A program made the translations under genes and the position numbers. A DNA stretch of 64,000 nucleotides, taken from contig NC_091975.1 of assembly GCF_036711975.1 (NCBI RefSeq), forward strand, positions 1,242,501-1,306,500, written 5' to 3'. The notes below the pieces were generated by a model. The model had not been told where the DNA came from. It did not search any database and was given only the letters and a program-made list of their open reading frames with translations. Below, piece after piece: positions 48,183 through 59,150 of the stretch; the first letter of the stretch is position 1; each line of letters starts with the position of its first letter. Source of the DNA: Onthophagus taurus. Lineage: Eukaryota > Arthropoda > Insecta > Coleoptera > Scarabaeidae.

Positions 48183-51100
48183 TGGAGGAATTTGAATTGT
48201 ATCTGGAAAGTTTCGACGAATCGGATCGTTGTATAAATCGTTCAAAATCTTCTGTTTAATATCTCTTACTAATACTTCTTCGTATAATACACGTTCCTTA
48301 AAAACTCTTGGTTTTTCAGTTAAAGTACTCCTTAATAAACCAACTATAAACAACATAAATTGCTGAAAACCAAAAATTCGAAAAACATTTATAAATTAAA
48401 GCAGGAACATTTTTCACCTGGTAAATAATTAAAAATACTAATTGTGCAATAATAATAACATAAAATTCGATTTTTAATCCGTATTTATCAGGATTATTAG
48501 GAGGATGACGTAGCCCGGGATAATAACAAATTCCCTTAGACTGGGCAGTTTTTTCGTTAAGATCAGCTGAATCAAATTCTAAAACATAAAAATTAACATT
48601 TAAATATTAACTATTATATGTTAAACTTAAACCAAACCAGAAAGCATAAAGTTGTAGTATCCCCCTTCCGCTTTAAAATAAAACTTGTATAAAAGCCACG
48701 AAATCGTCGAACTTGAAAATGCAATCACACAACCCTAAAACAAAGATAATTAGATAATTAAGAGAGTCTTAAAGTTATAATGCGCCTACATTCACAAAAA
48801 TTGCAATTCCAGATACCCATTTAATTATTTTGTTGTATGGCCCTAATCCGCTGTCTTTCATCGGTATACACTTTCTGCTATATTTGGCGAACTTAATCGC
48901 TTCTACTCTTATTTTGAAAATGTTGCGAATCACCGCAAGAAGTGGGCCCAAAGGAAATGCCGAAACAAAACCGATTATTAATGCGAATTGGCTAACTAAA
49001 AAAAATAGAATTGGTTGTTAATAAAAATTTATGTTTAATGTTAAAACTCATTTTGTGCGTATAAAATGAAAGAAATTGACAGAAAGGACTTTGCCAAGAT
49101 TTATGGTCTTATTTTCAAGGGAAAATTCCCTGGATATATACCCGGAGGTATTTACCCAAGATGGGTATTTATAAAATTTGATTTAAATTGAGTTGATGGC
49201 AGTTTTGCAAGTACTTCAAGAATGCAGAGTCCATTATCGATACACCAAACTTATATATTACATTTAAAGGATTCCTACAATGACGGTAAAATTGCATGAA
49301 AGTACTGACCGAATACTCATTGGGCGTGGGGTAAGATTATGATGAACCCAAATTGTTCATCACAGTCCTGGAGAGTGCATTTAAACAACTGGATTGGACC
49401 CAAAAAGGTATAAACATTGATGGCAATACCTAAGTAATTTGCGCTACGCGGACGATATAGTCCTTATTTCGGATAGTCTTGGAGAGATGAAACTGATGCT
49501 GAAGTATGCAACTGAGTCGGGCTAAATATCAACAAAATTTGGGACAAATCTTGTTCCAAGCTCTAACATCAATATTGGTGATAATGAATACTGATGCCTT
49601 TCCATGTTTTGACGCAGTGATTGCGTTTTGAACCTCACTAATTGATATAGGTTCCATGACACTATCCTTTCTTTGGTCTATTTCCAAATCAGTTTCTATG
49701 CTTAACAGGTTTTGGAAATAATTTTTCTAAATGTCACATATTATTTTTCCTGTTCCATCTCAGCATAGAGCTACGTGCGATTTGTGCCTTTGTCTTAACT
49801 GTCTAACAAATTGAGATTGACGTAAAAATGAGCCAAGCGAATACAGATACGTTTTGGTACTTGAACAAAGCTTTGACTGATGAAGAACTTTTGGTTGAGG
49901 TTGAAAAAGTTCGTGTGAATTACAAAATATCCCGTTGGATAATTCTGAACAGACAGACATAGAAGATGACATTGTTATGACTAGTGCTAGTGAGATACCT
50001 ATGCTGGAAGATGAACATGAAGAAGAAAATGGTGAACAACTAACTAATCAAAATGAGGAAAGTGACACTGAAGTAGTAGAAATACGTGGCAAAAGGCTCA
50101 AGAAGAAGAACAAGGCAGAAATTGATAGAAAATTGACAAAACGGAAAAAACAGGTTATTATACGATTATCCAGAAGGAATAATTGGTGATACTTTTGTAA
50201 CTTGCAATAATCAAACAGATTATTTTCTAACACTGATGGATAACTGTGTGAAAGATATTACCTTTCAAAGTAATTTGTACGCCACCCAAAGGAATAAAAC
50301 GCTAAACTTGAAAGAAGAAAAGTTGCTGTGTTTCTTTGGCATAAATTTCTTAATGAGTTATCATAGTTTGCCAAGCTATAAACTTTTCTGAAGTAATGCT
50401 GAAGGGTTGAGTGTACTACTTGCCATACCTTTGTACTGTCCTTCAGTCGTTGATGATTACAATAAAAACATGGGTTCGGTAGATCATGCCGATCAACTTG
50501 GACAAGTGTATGCAATCGACCGCCGTTTCAGAAGTGGTGGCACGGGCTTTTCTTACTGCGTCCACGAAAATGTCGTAGCGCAAGTTCACCAGCCCAGTTA
50601 CCCAAAAGACGAAAGTACGGCTATTCTGTTACTTGGGAACCGTGGTACGCAATGGATTACTTTTGGAAAAGAAAGAGGAAGGTGTGAAAATTGTTCTGCC
50701 AAAGCTATATTGAGTCCAGACCCCACTCAAAATGGACTGCGCGCAATGTTTATTTATGTTGTAATGAAAGAAAGAACTGTTTTTCTGAATATCATAATGT
50801 GATTTAACCACAGCAAGTGTTACTTATTTTTTAACGTAAGAAGAAATGTATTATTTTCATATTAGCAATAAAAGTTTTTGTATACTGCAACATCACTAAA
50901 ATATATTTCAATGCCTGACAGTACTTTCAAATACCACTATCCCCCTGGAATGGGGGGATTGTCATATTTTGCTAAAATTGATTCCAAAGGCCTTTACTGA
51001 GTGTATTTTAATAGCGTTTTAATTCTGTCACAAAGTTTCAAAATTTTTGACTTCTTGGGACACAAAGGGTTAAGTAGTTCGTTTAAGATCTTATTATTCT

Positions 51101-54100
51101 TCTTCTTTTATTCAGGTTGTAACCTGTTTTTTACGCATCATTCATGGTGTTTCATTAGAGCTGGAAATCCAACTTCCTGGTCTCCCGGGATCTCTTAGCT
51201 AATCTTTGGTCTCTTGCTGTCTTAATCAGCCAGGTTTCTTCCATTCTTTGGAAGTATTCATTAAATTTTTTTATTTTTCCCCTAGCAAATCTCATGAGAT
51301 CTCCGAGTCCACAAAATTCTTTTACAATTTTGTTCCTTACTCTATCTCTTCTTGTCTTTTCCACTATTGTTCTTAAAGTACTCATCTCTGTTGGTTCGCA
51401 TCGCAGCCATATATCTTGGCCATGAGGTTCATCAGGAAACTTAGAGACATCTTCATGAGCGATATTCCTGTATATTTGAAAAGAAAGGTTTTCAATCAAT
51501 GCGTGCTTCCTTTGGTTATGATATACAGTTCCGGAACTTTAACATTAACGGTGGCCATTACCAGGAGGCTCAAAGTAACGCAAAGAAAGATGGAGAGGTC
51601 GATGCTGGGTGTAACCACATACGAAATGAAGACCTACGAAGAACTGGCGTAAATGATGCGGTCAACATTGTGGCAAAGCTCAAGTGGAACTGGGCGGATC
51701 ATCGTCGCAAGAATGTAGAATGAGCAGTGGTTACCTGATAATAATTAGTCTTCGATCGTTGACAATTCCTCGTCTTCAACGCTCATTTCATCATGTTCCT
51801 CTACATTTTTGTCCGAATCTGTTATATTTTTACTTGTATCACTTTTATATATACTGTTTGGGTATTTACCCTGAGCCGGGGTAAGTACCCATTTTATAAA
51901 TACCTACCCGCCGGGTATTTACCCAGCGCCCATCACTGGTCATAAGTATCCATTTAAATTAACTCAACATTCATGCGTTGTTGAAGATTAGAACTGAAAA
52001 CAGCAAAATGATAGAAAATAGCAAGATGTCAAGAGGATGTCCAGCTTTTAGGTATCTCTTTGATGTTAAATTTCTCTTCCTCCGTCATACTTAACCTTGA
52101 GTATCAATCTGCATCATATATGGTTCGGATATCGATGGGACCCGTTCTGACTTCTCATTAGGCTAAACACATACTGACGCGACGAGCAAAGCGGCGAGCA
52201 GAGCGGTGAGGAAAGCGGCGAAAACAAACTATACATATCCAAATGAGTAGAACATAGTGGTGCGGCGCGGCGCCAAGTAGCAGTGTGGTCATAAGAGAGT
52301 ATAGCGGCGCGTTCAAGCAAGTTTGTTTTCTCCGCTCTCCTCTTTGATACAAAATGGATGTTGAAGCTTTAATACATGAAAACGTTACATGAAAAGTTAC
52401 AAAAATAAAATAAAATGGTTGAGAAATTGCAAGAGGTAACCACTTTTTATGAGTTCGCGAAAACCAGAAATAAAATGTATAAATGCGCATGTGTTGAAAA
52501 TAAAATAAAATTACATAGAGGGTGTTCAGATGAAACAAATTCCTTCTGCGAGTATAATTGTCTGCGAGGCAACAACTCTAAAATCTGTTTTTTAAAAATG
52601 TATGTAATGTATATAATTTGTATTTTATAGTTAATATTTCCAGGCGTTGAATAGTAAGGTAAGGGAAGGGGATAATAAAATTTGGATTTTTAAATTAATA
52701 GAAAAATATAGGATAGGGAATACAAGGATAGGGTGTAGACAGGAGTTGGGTATTGCCGCAGGGACCCCAAAATCTGCGAACAGTGTGTGCGGCTAAGTAC
52801 ACTGATCCTCGGTATTTTGGGGAAATGGGTTATTGAGGCATTTGTATAAGGGTGGCTTTAAGGGGAGGATTAAGGCACTCAAGTCTTGTATTAGTTTTTA
52901 TGAATTTGTCTATTTCATAGCTCTCTAAAAGCTCAAGTTTGTGGCCTTTATTTTGTTTATGTATCAGTGTTACATTTTCTTTAATATCAAAAGTGTGGTT
53001 GTGCAGAGATAGGTGTTTACCAAAATTAGAGTTGGGTTTTATTAAATGTTCTCTAATTCTTGTTTTTAGGGCTCTCATTGTTTTGCCAATATATGTAGCT
53101 CCGCAGATATTACATTCTAAACTGTAAACACCGTTAAGTTCCAACAAGTCTAGCTTATCTTTTGCATTATGCAAAAGTTTTTGTAAGGTGTGATTGTTTT
53201 TGTAAGATATGCCGATTCCATATTTATTGAAAATGTTTCTGATATTGTGAGCTATTTTGCCGGGATAAGTAATTGATCTGTATGTATCAAAGTTTTGAGT
53301 TATAGGTTGAAGACCTGTAGAGTTGTTAAGGTTTTGTTCAAAAATGAATTTATTAATTATTTTGTCAATTTGGGATAATTGAGTTTAGTTGTTTATGTTT
53401 TTCAATTTCTATAGTAAATTTATGATTTTTATGGAGGTTATTAATGTATTTATGTAAATCATCTATCAAATTGAATCCGTCATCATCCCAAATTATCAAA
53501 ATATCATCAACATATCTGAGCCACAGGACTATATTATTATTGTTAATGTTATCTTTGTGTAAAATTTTGTTTTCTATATTATTAAGGAATATGTCGGAGA
53601 GTAGACCGCTCAAGGGGGATCCCATTGGAAGACCCTCATTATATTGGTAAAATTTATCATTGAATAATGGCGTAGTTGTTCATACAAATGATGAAATTCG
53701 CCATGTATATGTCTACTTTTATTTATTTCATGTACAGGGTGTCCCAATTTCGATGTCCACATAGGCTATCTCCGAAACTAAAAGAGATAGAAAAAAAGTA
53801 GCTTACATGTCATGATCTCGTTTTTCGAGAAAATGCTAATGCCGAAAACTCCGAACAGCTATCGTCTTTTGTTTTCGCCCTATCGGCAAAAACTGAAAAT
53901 TTTGCGAAAACGACAATAGCGAATATCTCACTTATTATCAACGATGGAGTATTATAAATAAAACATTTTATGGGCAACTTTTTATGAAGAATTCAGTGGC
54001 GTAGGTAGATTTTTTTTCAAATCTTTTATTTTCGAGATTTGAGACATAACTTTATTTTTTTAAATGGAAACCATAGTTGGCTATGACCTAAAATAATTTG

Positions 54101-57100
54101 TTATTTTCTTCTGATAACAAATATATATAGTTTGTGGGGTATATTTCTTATAGTTATTGAATAATTAACAGAAATTCATTTTGTTCTATCTAAAACTAAT
54201 GTATGTATTTAAAAGTTAATGTTGCTATGGTGATAACCATACATACTATGATGGAACATAATGTATCAATTTTTTTTGTTCTTTCTAAAACTATTGTATG
54301 TATTTAAAACTTAATGTTGTTATGGTGATAACCATACCATGATGGAAAACATTGGGTAAGTTCAGCAGGTGTCAACAGTTGAATTAAATCAGTCAGCTAG
54401 TTGTATGAGCTTTAATACAGCGGAACGAAATCGGCTGAACAAGCAATTGAGAATTAGCAGTTCAGCATAACCTAAAACTATGGCCAACAATAATATTTTT
54501 GAAAATTTTGTGTTATTACAAGAGATAATGGATGATGATGTTGATTTTAAGGCTCATTTCATTTTATACAGTTCTGCCAGTTTTCAAAATTAAAGGGGAG
54601 AAACAAAAAATATTAATCCTAACCTAGAATTTCACAACCGCTGACAAACTAAGCGCAGATTACTTACGCTGAGATATTTACTAAACTGCTGCGTAACAGC
54701 GCTGACTTAGTGTATCGTTCAGCCGCAACTGCTAATATAGCAACTCAACAGTTGACACCGGCGTGCCCATTGTTTCCAATTATTGCCAAAGTTTATAGCA
54801 AGGAGTTTGTAGTAGTATTTAAAAATTCACTAACAACTCTGGCATTCTGTGCTGGTGCTCCGTCATATTGAAAATATATCATTTGAGACTTATTTAAAGA
54901 CAAATTGTCGACCAAAGACACAATGTGCTACCTTCATATATTGAGGTATTACCTGAGTTTAAGTTTTTATGGTAGATACTATATGCTAACATTCTATTAT
55001 CTAAAAGGACACACCATACATTGAATCCCAACTTTCTTTGAACACTCATTGAGACTTCATTGGTCCAGATGACATTTTGAACAAACAGCAGATTATTTAA
55101 TTTTTCTAAATATCATCTACAAAATTCTAATCTTAGATTGACATCTCCGGCACGTAAATAATGAGTTAGCCCCTATGCAGACATCGAAATTGGGACACCC
55201 TGTACTGTTTGGGTATTTACCCTGAGCCGGGGTAAGTACCCATTTTATAAATACCTACCCGCCGGGTATTTACCCAGCGCCCATCACTGGTCATAAGTAT
55301 CCATCTAAATTAACTCAACATTCATGCGTTGTTGAAGATTAGAACTGAAAACAGCAAAATGATAGAAAATAGCAAGATGTCAAGAGGATGTCCAGCTTTT
55401 AGGTATCTCTTTGATGTTAAATTTCTCTTCCTCCGTCATACTTAACCTTGAGTATCAATCTGCATCATATATGGTTCGGATATCGATGGGACCCGTTCTG
55501 ACTTCTCATTACTATTCTGCATCCTCTGTAATTAGTTGGGTGCTCTTTTTGTATTACATTACATTACATAGAATACCAACCAACCTTGCACCGCGACCCT
55601 AAGGATCTATTGTACCCCGATAGATATTGTTATCAAATTTCACCGTGCAGTCCAATGCTCTTAACGAACATTAATACCTTGCTCGGCGAAAGGTCATTCA
55701 GATCTTTTGAGGAGATAAACTGCGACCCAAAAATCGAGAATTTGATACGGTTAACGGCAGGGCAGTGGCATAAAACATGCTCAACCGTCTCTGCTTCCTA
55801 CGCACATAGTCGGCTAAACCCAACAAGTTGAGGTGTGCTTTTAATCGGCAGTGCCCATTAGAACTTTTATGCTACTACGGGCAAGTCCTAAAATATTCCC
55901 GAGTTTGACAGTGGCGATGTTAATAAACACCTTAGCATGTCTCATTCCAGGAGAACTGGTCCACAGTAGGCGAAGTCTCTCTTCAGCCCACAGTCCAATC
56001 CTATATTTGGCCATCGCAAATGATACACCAACTGCTGGTTCCGGTCCCACAAACGCTTCAGCGCTGCCATCTCGTGTTAGCTTATCTGCCGCTTCATTGC
56101 CAGCAACCCCAGAGTGACCCGGGACCCAGATCAGAGAGACTCTGTTATCACAACTCAGTGTGTTTAATGTTCTCTTACAATCATTAACCAGATCCGACAC
56201 CGTTTTCACGGCTTGCAGCGCCTGGAGAGCGGCTTGACTGTCTGAGAAAATTCGTACTGTCATGTTCTTCACCCCTTGTTCAAGAAGGATTTTAGCACCC
56301 ATGTCAATAGCAAATACTTCCGCCTGGAATACAGTACAGTACGTACCCAGGCTGTAGGCTTGCTTAATTCGAGGTGTCTGGCAATATACTCCTGCTCCTA
56401 CCCCTTCAGGCGTTTTTGATCCATCTGTGTACAAGCAAATGTCTGCCCGAACCAAAGAATTTTCATTTTCGATCCAGGACTGCCGCTCAGGCAGTACAAT
56501 CTGGTATCGAGCATTAATCACTGATAGTGATACCGCCAAATCTGACGGCATTGATAGCACAGTATCAGTGCTTATAATGTCTTCCGCAGCTCATTGGTAG
56601 GACATGTCGGAACAGTTTTGAGCATATTGCTTAAATCTGTAAATGGTTGTTCTAGGCACTTTCTCTATATGCAAAATGCAGACGAGATAGGCCAAGGCTC
56701 TTTTTGTATAGTAGAACACTAAATCGCTTGTGAACGAGGCGCCATCTATCGAAATCTATTACCACTAACATTTTACGCACACTAAAATGAGTTTTTCGTT
56801 AATAATAAATCTCTTAATTACTTATATCATAAATATTTATGTATGAAAAAAGTCTAACAGACGGTAATAAACCAAAATCCAGCTCCCATTGAGGAAAATT
56901 TGGTAAATCCTTGGTATGTTTTCGCTTGTTTATTTTAACTTGAACAAACCTTGAAAACAAATTTTTTTTGTTATCTAAATAAATTATTTCGAATTTTTAA
57001 TTACATCTCCAGAAATTGTTGAATAAGCAGCCTTGCACTATCAAACCCGAAAAGCGTTCCCAAAGCTATCCCTAAATTAAAAAAACAACCGAGTGGGCCA

Positions 57101-58892
57101 CATAAATCGTGAGAAAACTCTTTCAATAAGTAATAATCAGCATTTTTTCCCGGATGGCTATAAGCTCGACCCTTTAAATTGAAATTATTTAAAAATTAAT
57201 TTGTATTAATTAATGTTTACCCGAATAAATGTGAGATAAATAAGCGCTACATATCTATTTGCAAACAATAAAATCGAATGTTTAATAATGTAGGAGTGGT
57301 CGTAATCATGTTGGCTAGCTGGAGTTTCCATTTTTGTAAAAAAGGCGGATACCACGGGTAACCATGTAACAAACCCATAAACTTGTATAAATAGCATCAC
57401 ACCACTTAAAATTTTACTAAAAAGTGTTGCTTGTACAACCGTTTTTTGATCAACACTGTACATGATATAATAAGAAAGTCGATTTCCTACGATGACCATG
57501 CATATTCCAAATAAAATTAATAAGAATCCCTAAAAAACATTAAAAAATTCGTTTTAAACGTTGTGGATCATATTTTTTGAGGTGTTACCAAAAAAACGAT
57601 ACAACCGTTTGTAAAAGATAAAGTAAAGAATCTTTTGTATGTTGGGACGTAATGTTCTTCTTCTCCCGTTGCGGCGTTGATGCGGGTATGTTTGGCAATT
57701 TTTACATATTCCGGTCTCAAATCTTTTTGCAAACGTATTCGAACCACGTTCCAATTCATTCTAAGCATGTTTAAGCGTCTTTTCCAGAAGAACATTACAA
57801 AAATGCCTTAAATTTGTGGATGATAAATTAAATGATTTTTTATTAAAAAATTTACCCCAAATTGACATCAAAACGCCATAAATACTCGAAAACATGGAGT
57901 CTAAAATAACCGCTTTCTTCATATCATCACAATAATTATTGTACATCTCATATTGACACGTGATATTATTTGAACAAACCGGACATAACGTTAAATTGCT
58001 TTTGCATATTTCTTCATCGATTACATCAAAATTTTGAAATATTGCCATTAAGAACCCAGCAATGTAAAAAATTACACCGATCGCAGCCGCAGCAGCTAAA
58101 CATTTTGTGTAAAAATCCATAAAAGCGAAGTAAATGGCTATTTTGGTGCCGAAATATTTTTCGATTAAATTTAACGGCTGATTTTTATAAAAATAGGAAA
58201 AATTAGCCCAATATTTTACTAAAAGCTAACCGCGAAAACGTTATTTCTTACAACACAAGTTTTATTTAATTACTTGTCTCTCTGAAAGCGGTCCTTGTTG
58301 AGTCCAATAATAAGAACCATCATGTACCGGGTAAGCAGCAGCAAATATTCCCTTTGAAAGTAATTTATCGACCCCGTAATCGTTGACTTTTTCATCAAAC
58401 CAAGTTTTTGTCATTAATAGGTAAAGTAACATTGATTTTTCGGCTTTTGTTGGTTTAGTTGGTCTTAAATCCAGTAAAGTCTCCCTTATTACCCATTAAA
58501 TAAATTTAAATTAATGAAAAAAATTAAAGAAAATCAACTTACGGTGCTCTTCGAAAAATACGAGAAGAATCTTTTAAATCAATTTCGGTTTGAAATATTT
58601 TCCAGTTGAATTTGGTGTCGGACGAAAAATATGGGTTAATATACGATAAATTGATGTTGTAGGAATTGCATAATTCTTGGACTAAATGGTCAGGAATTGT
58701 TAATCGTACAAATAAATATTTTGTGTAAAAAATTCCGTAATCCATAGTCAAGTCGACCCCTTTGGCAGCTAATGCGTTTAAAAAGTTATTTGCCAATTTT
58801 ACATTATCGTTGTTTTCTAATTTCTTGCCGGCGATTACGATTACGTAATCCACTTCTTCCGGTTTAGATGGTGTTCCCGTTTCCTTTTTCAT
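48165..58892 (-). CDS. Anoctamin/TMEM16 paralog A, 804 aa
   Basis: Same family and architecture as paralog B, and highly similar throughout. Eleven coding exons: 58543-58892, 58274-58484, 57856-58225, 57589-57806, 57221-57529, 57005-57171, 56822-56949, 48790-48995, 48638-48734, 48418-48578, 48165-48362. Every junction is GT-AG and in frame, for 804 codons plus stop. Splice sites match B one for one. The start MKKETG coincides with the acceptor of B's exon 2, so A either lacks B's first exon or has an unrecognised upstream exon. Landmarks are LLSKGIFAAAYPVHDG, EKYFGTKIAIYFAF, CPVC in the outer loop, RPEYVK, GRAYSHPG, CGPLGC and FPLGPLLA. Calcium ligands appear replaced as in B (K612, E616 in TM8). 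Intron 7 (48996-56821) is 7.8 kb of nested transposons, whereas its counterpart in B is 51 nt. Efficient splicing of so large an intron is assumed, not shown. Confidence 0.88.
49200..49590 (+). pseudogene. RTE-like LINE reverse transcriptase fragment
   Basis: The plus strand encodes pieces reading like TVLESAFKQLDWTQKG and NLRYADDIVLISDSLGEM, a reverse-transcriptase palm motif (YADD) of the RTE-like LINEs common in insects, with frameshifts. A separate part of the same LINE (51420-51735, plus) reads RKVFNQCVLPLVMIYS ... AKLKWNWADHRR, the usual C-terminal end. A minus-strand fragment of a similar LINE lies at 51155-51499 (TLRTIVEKTRRDRVRN). None is intact. Confidence 0.75.
49828..51073 (+). 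mobile_element. piggyBac remnant with internal deletion
   Basis: Transposase pieces on the plus strand: an acidic N-terminal region (about 49828-50160), NLYATQRNKT and GINFLMSYHSLPSYKLF (about 50265-50390), then a jump to VVDDYNKNMGSVDHADQL (about 50449) and a C-terminal segment to about 50802 with cysteines (CENCSA). The central part with the catalytic aspartates is deleted, and frameshifts and a stop interrupt the frame. The right end is GGACACAAAGGG at 51069 followed by TTAA (51070-51073), and a hairpin of C/G runs lies at about 50940. The left terminus was not found. A 3' fragment of the same family lies at 13927-14366. Confidence 0.8.
51855..52158. repeat. 304-bp direct repeat, copy 1
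   Basis: Nearly identical to 55205-55510. Contains the hAT right end plus about 220 bp of flank (CATTCATGCGTTGTTG to TTCTGACTTCTCATTA). Copy 1 is followed by GGCTAAACACATACTG, copy 2 by CTATTCTGCATCC. Confidence 0.88.
52159..52640. mobile_element. Possible PIF/Harbinger fragment
   Basis: Begins right after TTA with GGCTAAACACATACTGACGC and GCGGCGAGC-type repeated words typical of Harbinger subterminal regions. Copy 2 of the direct repeat shows the empty TTA site. The other end and a transposase are not identified, so the class is tentative. Confidence 0.35.
52650..53690 (-). mobile_element. Penelope-like retroelement, 5'-truncated, GIY-YIG type
   Basis: The minus strand encodes a reverse-transcriptase segment (53365-53650) with GSPLSGLLSDIFLNNIE and WLRYVDDILIIW, followed after a frameshift by a GIY-YIG endonuclease segment (52830-53174): GVYSLECNICGATYIGKT and RIREHL. 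RT followed by GIY-YIG is the defining architecture of Penelope-like elements. The N-terminal part and most of the RT are gone, and the frame is broken between the two segments, so the element is dead. It lies in intron 7 of anoctamin A in the same orientation as the gene. Confidence 0.88.
53733..55204. mobile_element. 1.47-kb mariner/IS630-type element, decayed
   Basis: Ends TACAGGGTGTCCCAATTTCG and its inverse, with TA at both edges. The minus strand in the right half (about 54780-55150) keeps broken pieces of transposase: words like VIWTNEVSMSV and a remnant similar to the YDGAPAHN motif typical of mariner-like elements. Many stops are present. The size is consistent with a once full-length element. 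Confidence 0.75.
55205..55510. repeat. 304-bp direct repeat, copy 2
   Basis: Copy of 51855-52158. It begins directly at the right end of the mariner-type element and carries the uninterrupted site into which the Harbinger-like sequence is inserted in copy 1. Confidence 0.88.
55555..56696 (-). mobile_element. I/R1-like LINE 3' end with RNase H, 13-bp target duplication
   Basis: An open frame (55841-56560, minus, about 239 residues) has an RNase H domain with its four catalytic positions visible in YTDGSK, FQAEVFAI, SDSQAAL and WVPGHSGVAGNEAAD. Downstream, frameshifted sequence (to about 55600) has the usual zinc-finger-like tail of I/R1-type LINEs. The 3' end is an ATGTA repeat (about 55553-55570). 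Exact GCTCTTTTTGTAT copies at 55542-55554 and 56697-56709 are the target duplication. The RT and endonuclease parts are missing by 5' truncation. Confidence 0.9.
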
Positions 58893-59150
58893 CTGGATGG
58901 AGAATCTGATTTCTTGGATATATATATTTTTACACTAACGTGAACTAAATGGAGTAATTACGAGAACGTCTTATAAATGTCTGATTTTTGTTGACAATTT
59001 AAAATTTTTTTTTGTTTTTTTACGTTTGATTTTTTAAGGTCAATTGTAACTGCAGTTTTATACCATAGTTAATTCTTCTTAACCATCAGCTTGGAAAAGA
59101 CTCGAGTGGAGAGCTTGGATGCTACATTTGAAACGGGAAACTGCTGTTGA
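58893..59150. promoter_or_regulatory. Anoctamin A upstream region
   Basis: Short AT-rich stretch between the gene A start and the satellite. It resembles the DNA upstream of gene B (a TTTTGACAA word, a long T tract and a CATAAACGTCT/TATAAATGTCT word), consistent with a duplicated promoter or 5' UTR. No TATA box can be assigned with confidence. Confidence 0.35.

Larger units (their letters stand above)
49100..51938. mobile_element. hAT composite (LINE inside, piggyBac inside) in gene A intron
   Basis: The right end GCCCATCACTG (51938) and GGGTATTTACCC-rich subterminal DNA match the hAT copy at 22233-23445 in inverse orientation, including the same LINE segment (49200-49590 and 51430-51735). 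Relative to that copy, 49.59-51.43 kb is extra and holds a piggyBac remnant and further LINE pieces. The left end is eroded near 49100, and no target duplication was found. Confidence 0.65.

Noticed and set aside
51855..55510. Reading the 304-bp direct repeats as LTRs
   Set aside because: The repeat lacks TG...CA ends, primer-binding and polypurine tracts, and contains a hAT terminus. The interior is three unrelated elements.
56822..58892. Treating gene A as a 3'-truncated anoctamin
   Set aside because: The remaining exons are found at 48165-48995 with matching splice phase and the same order as in gene B.
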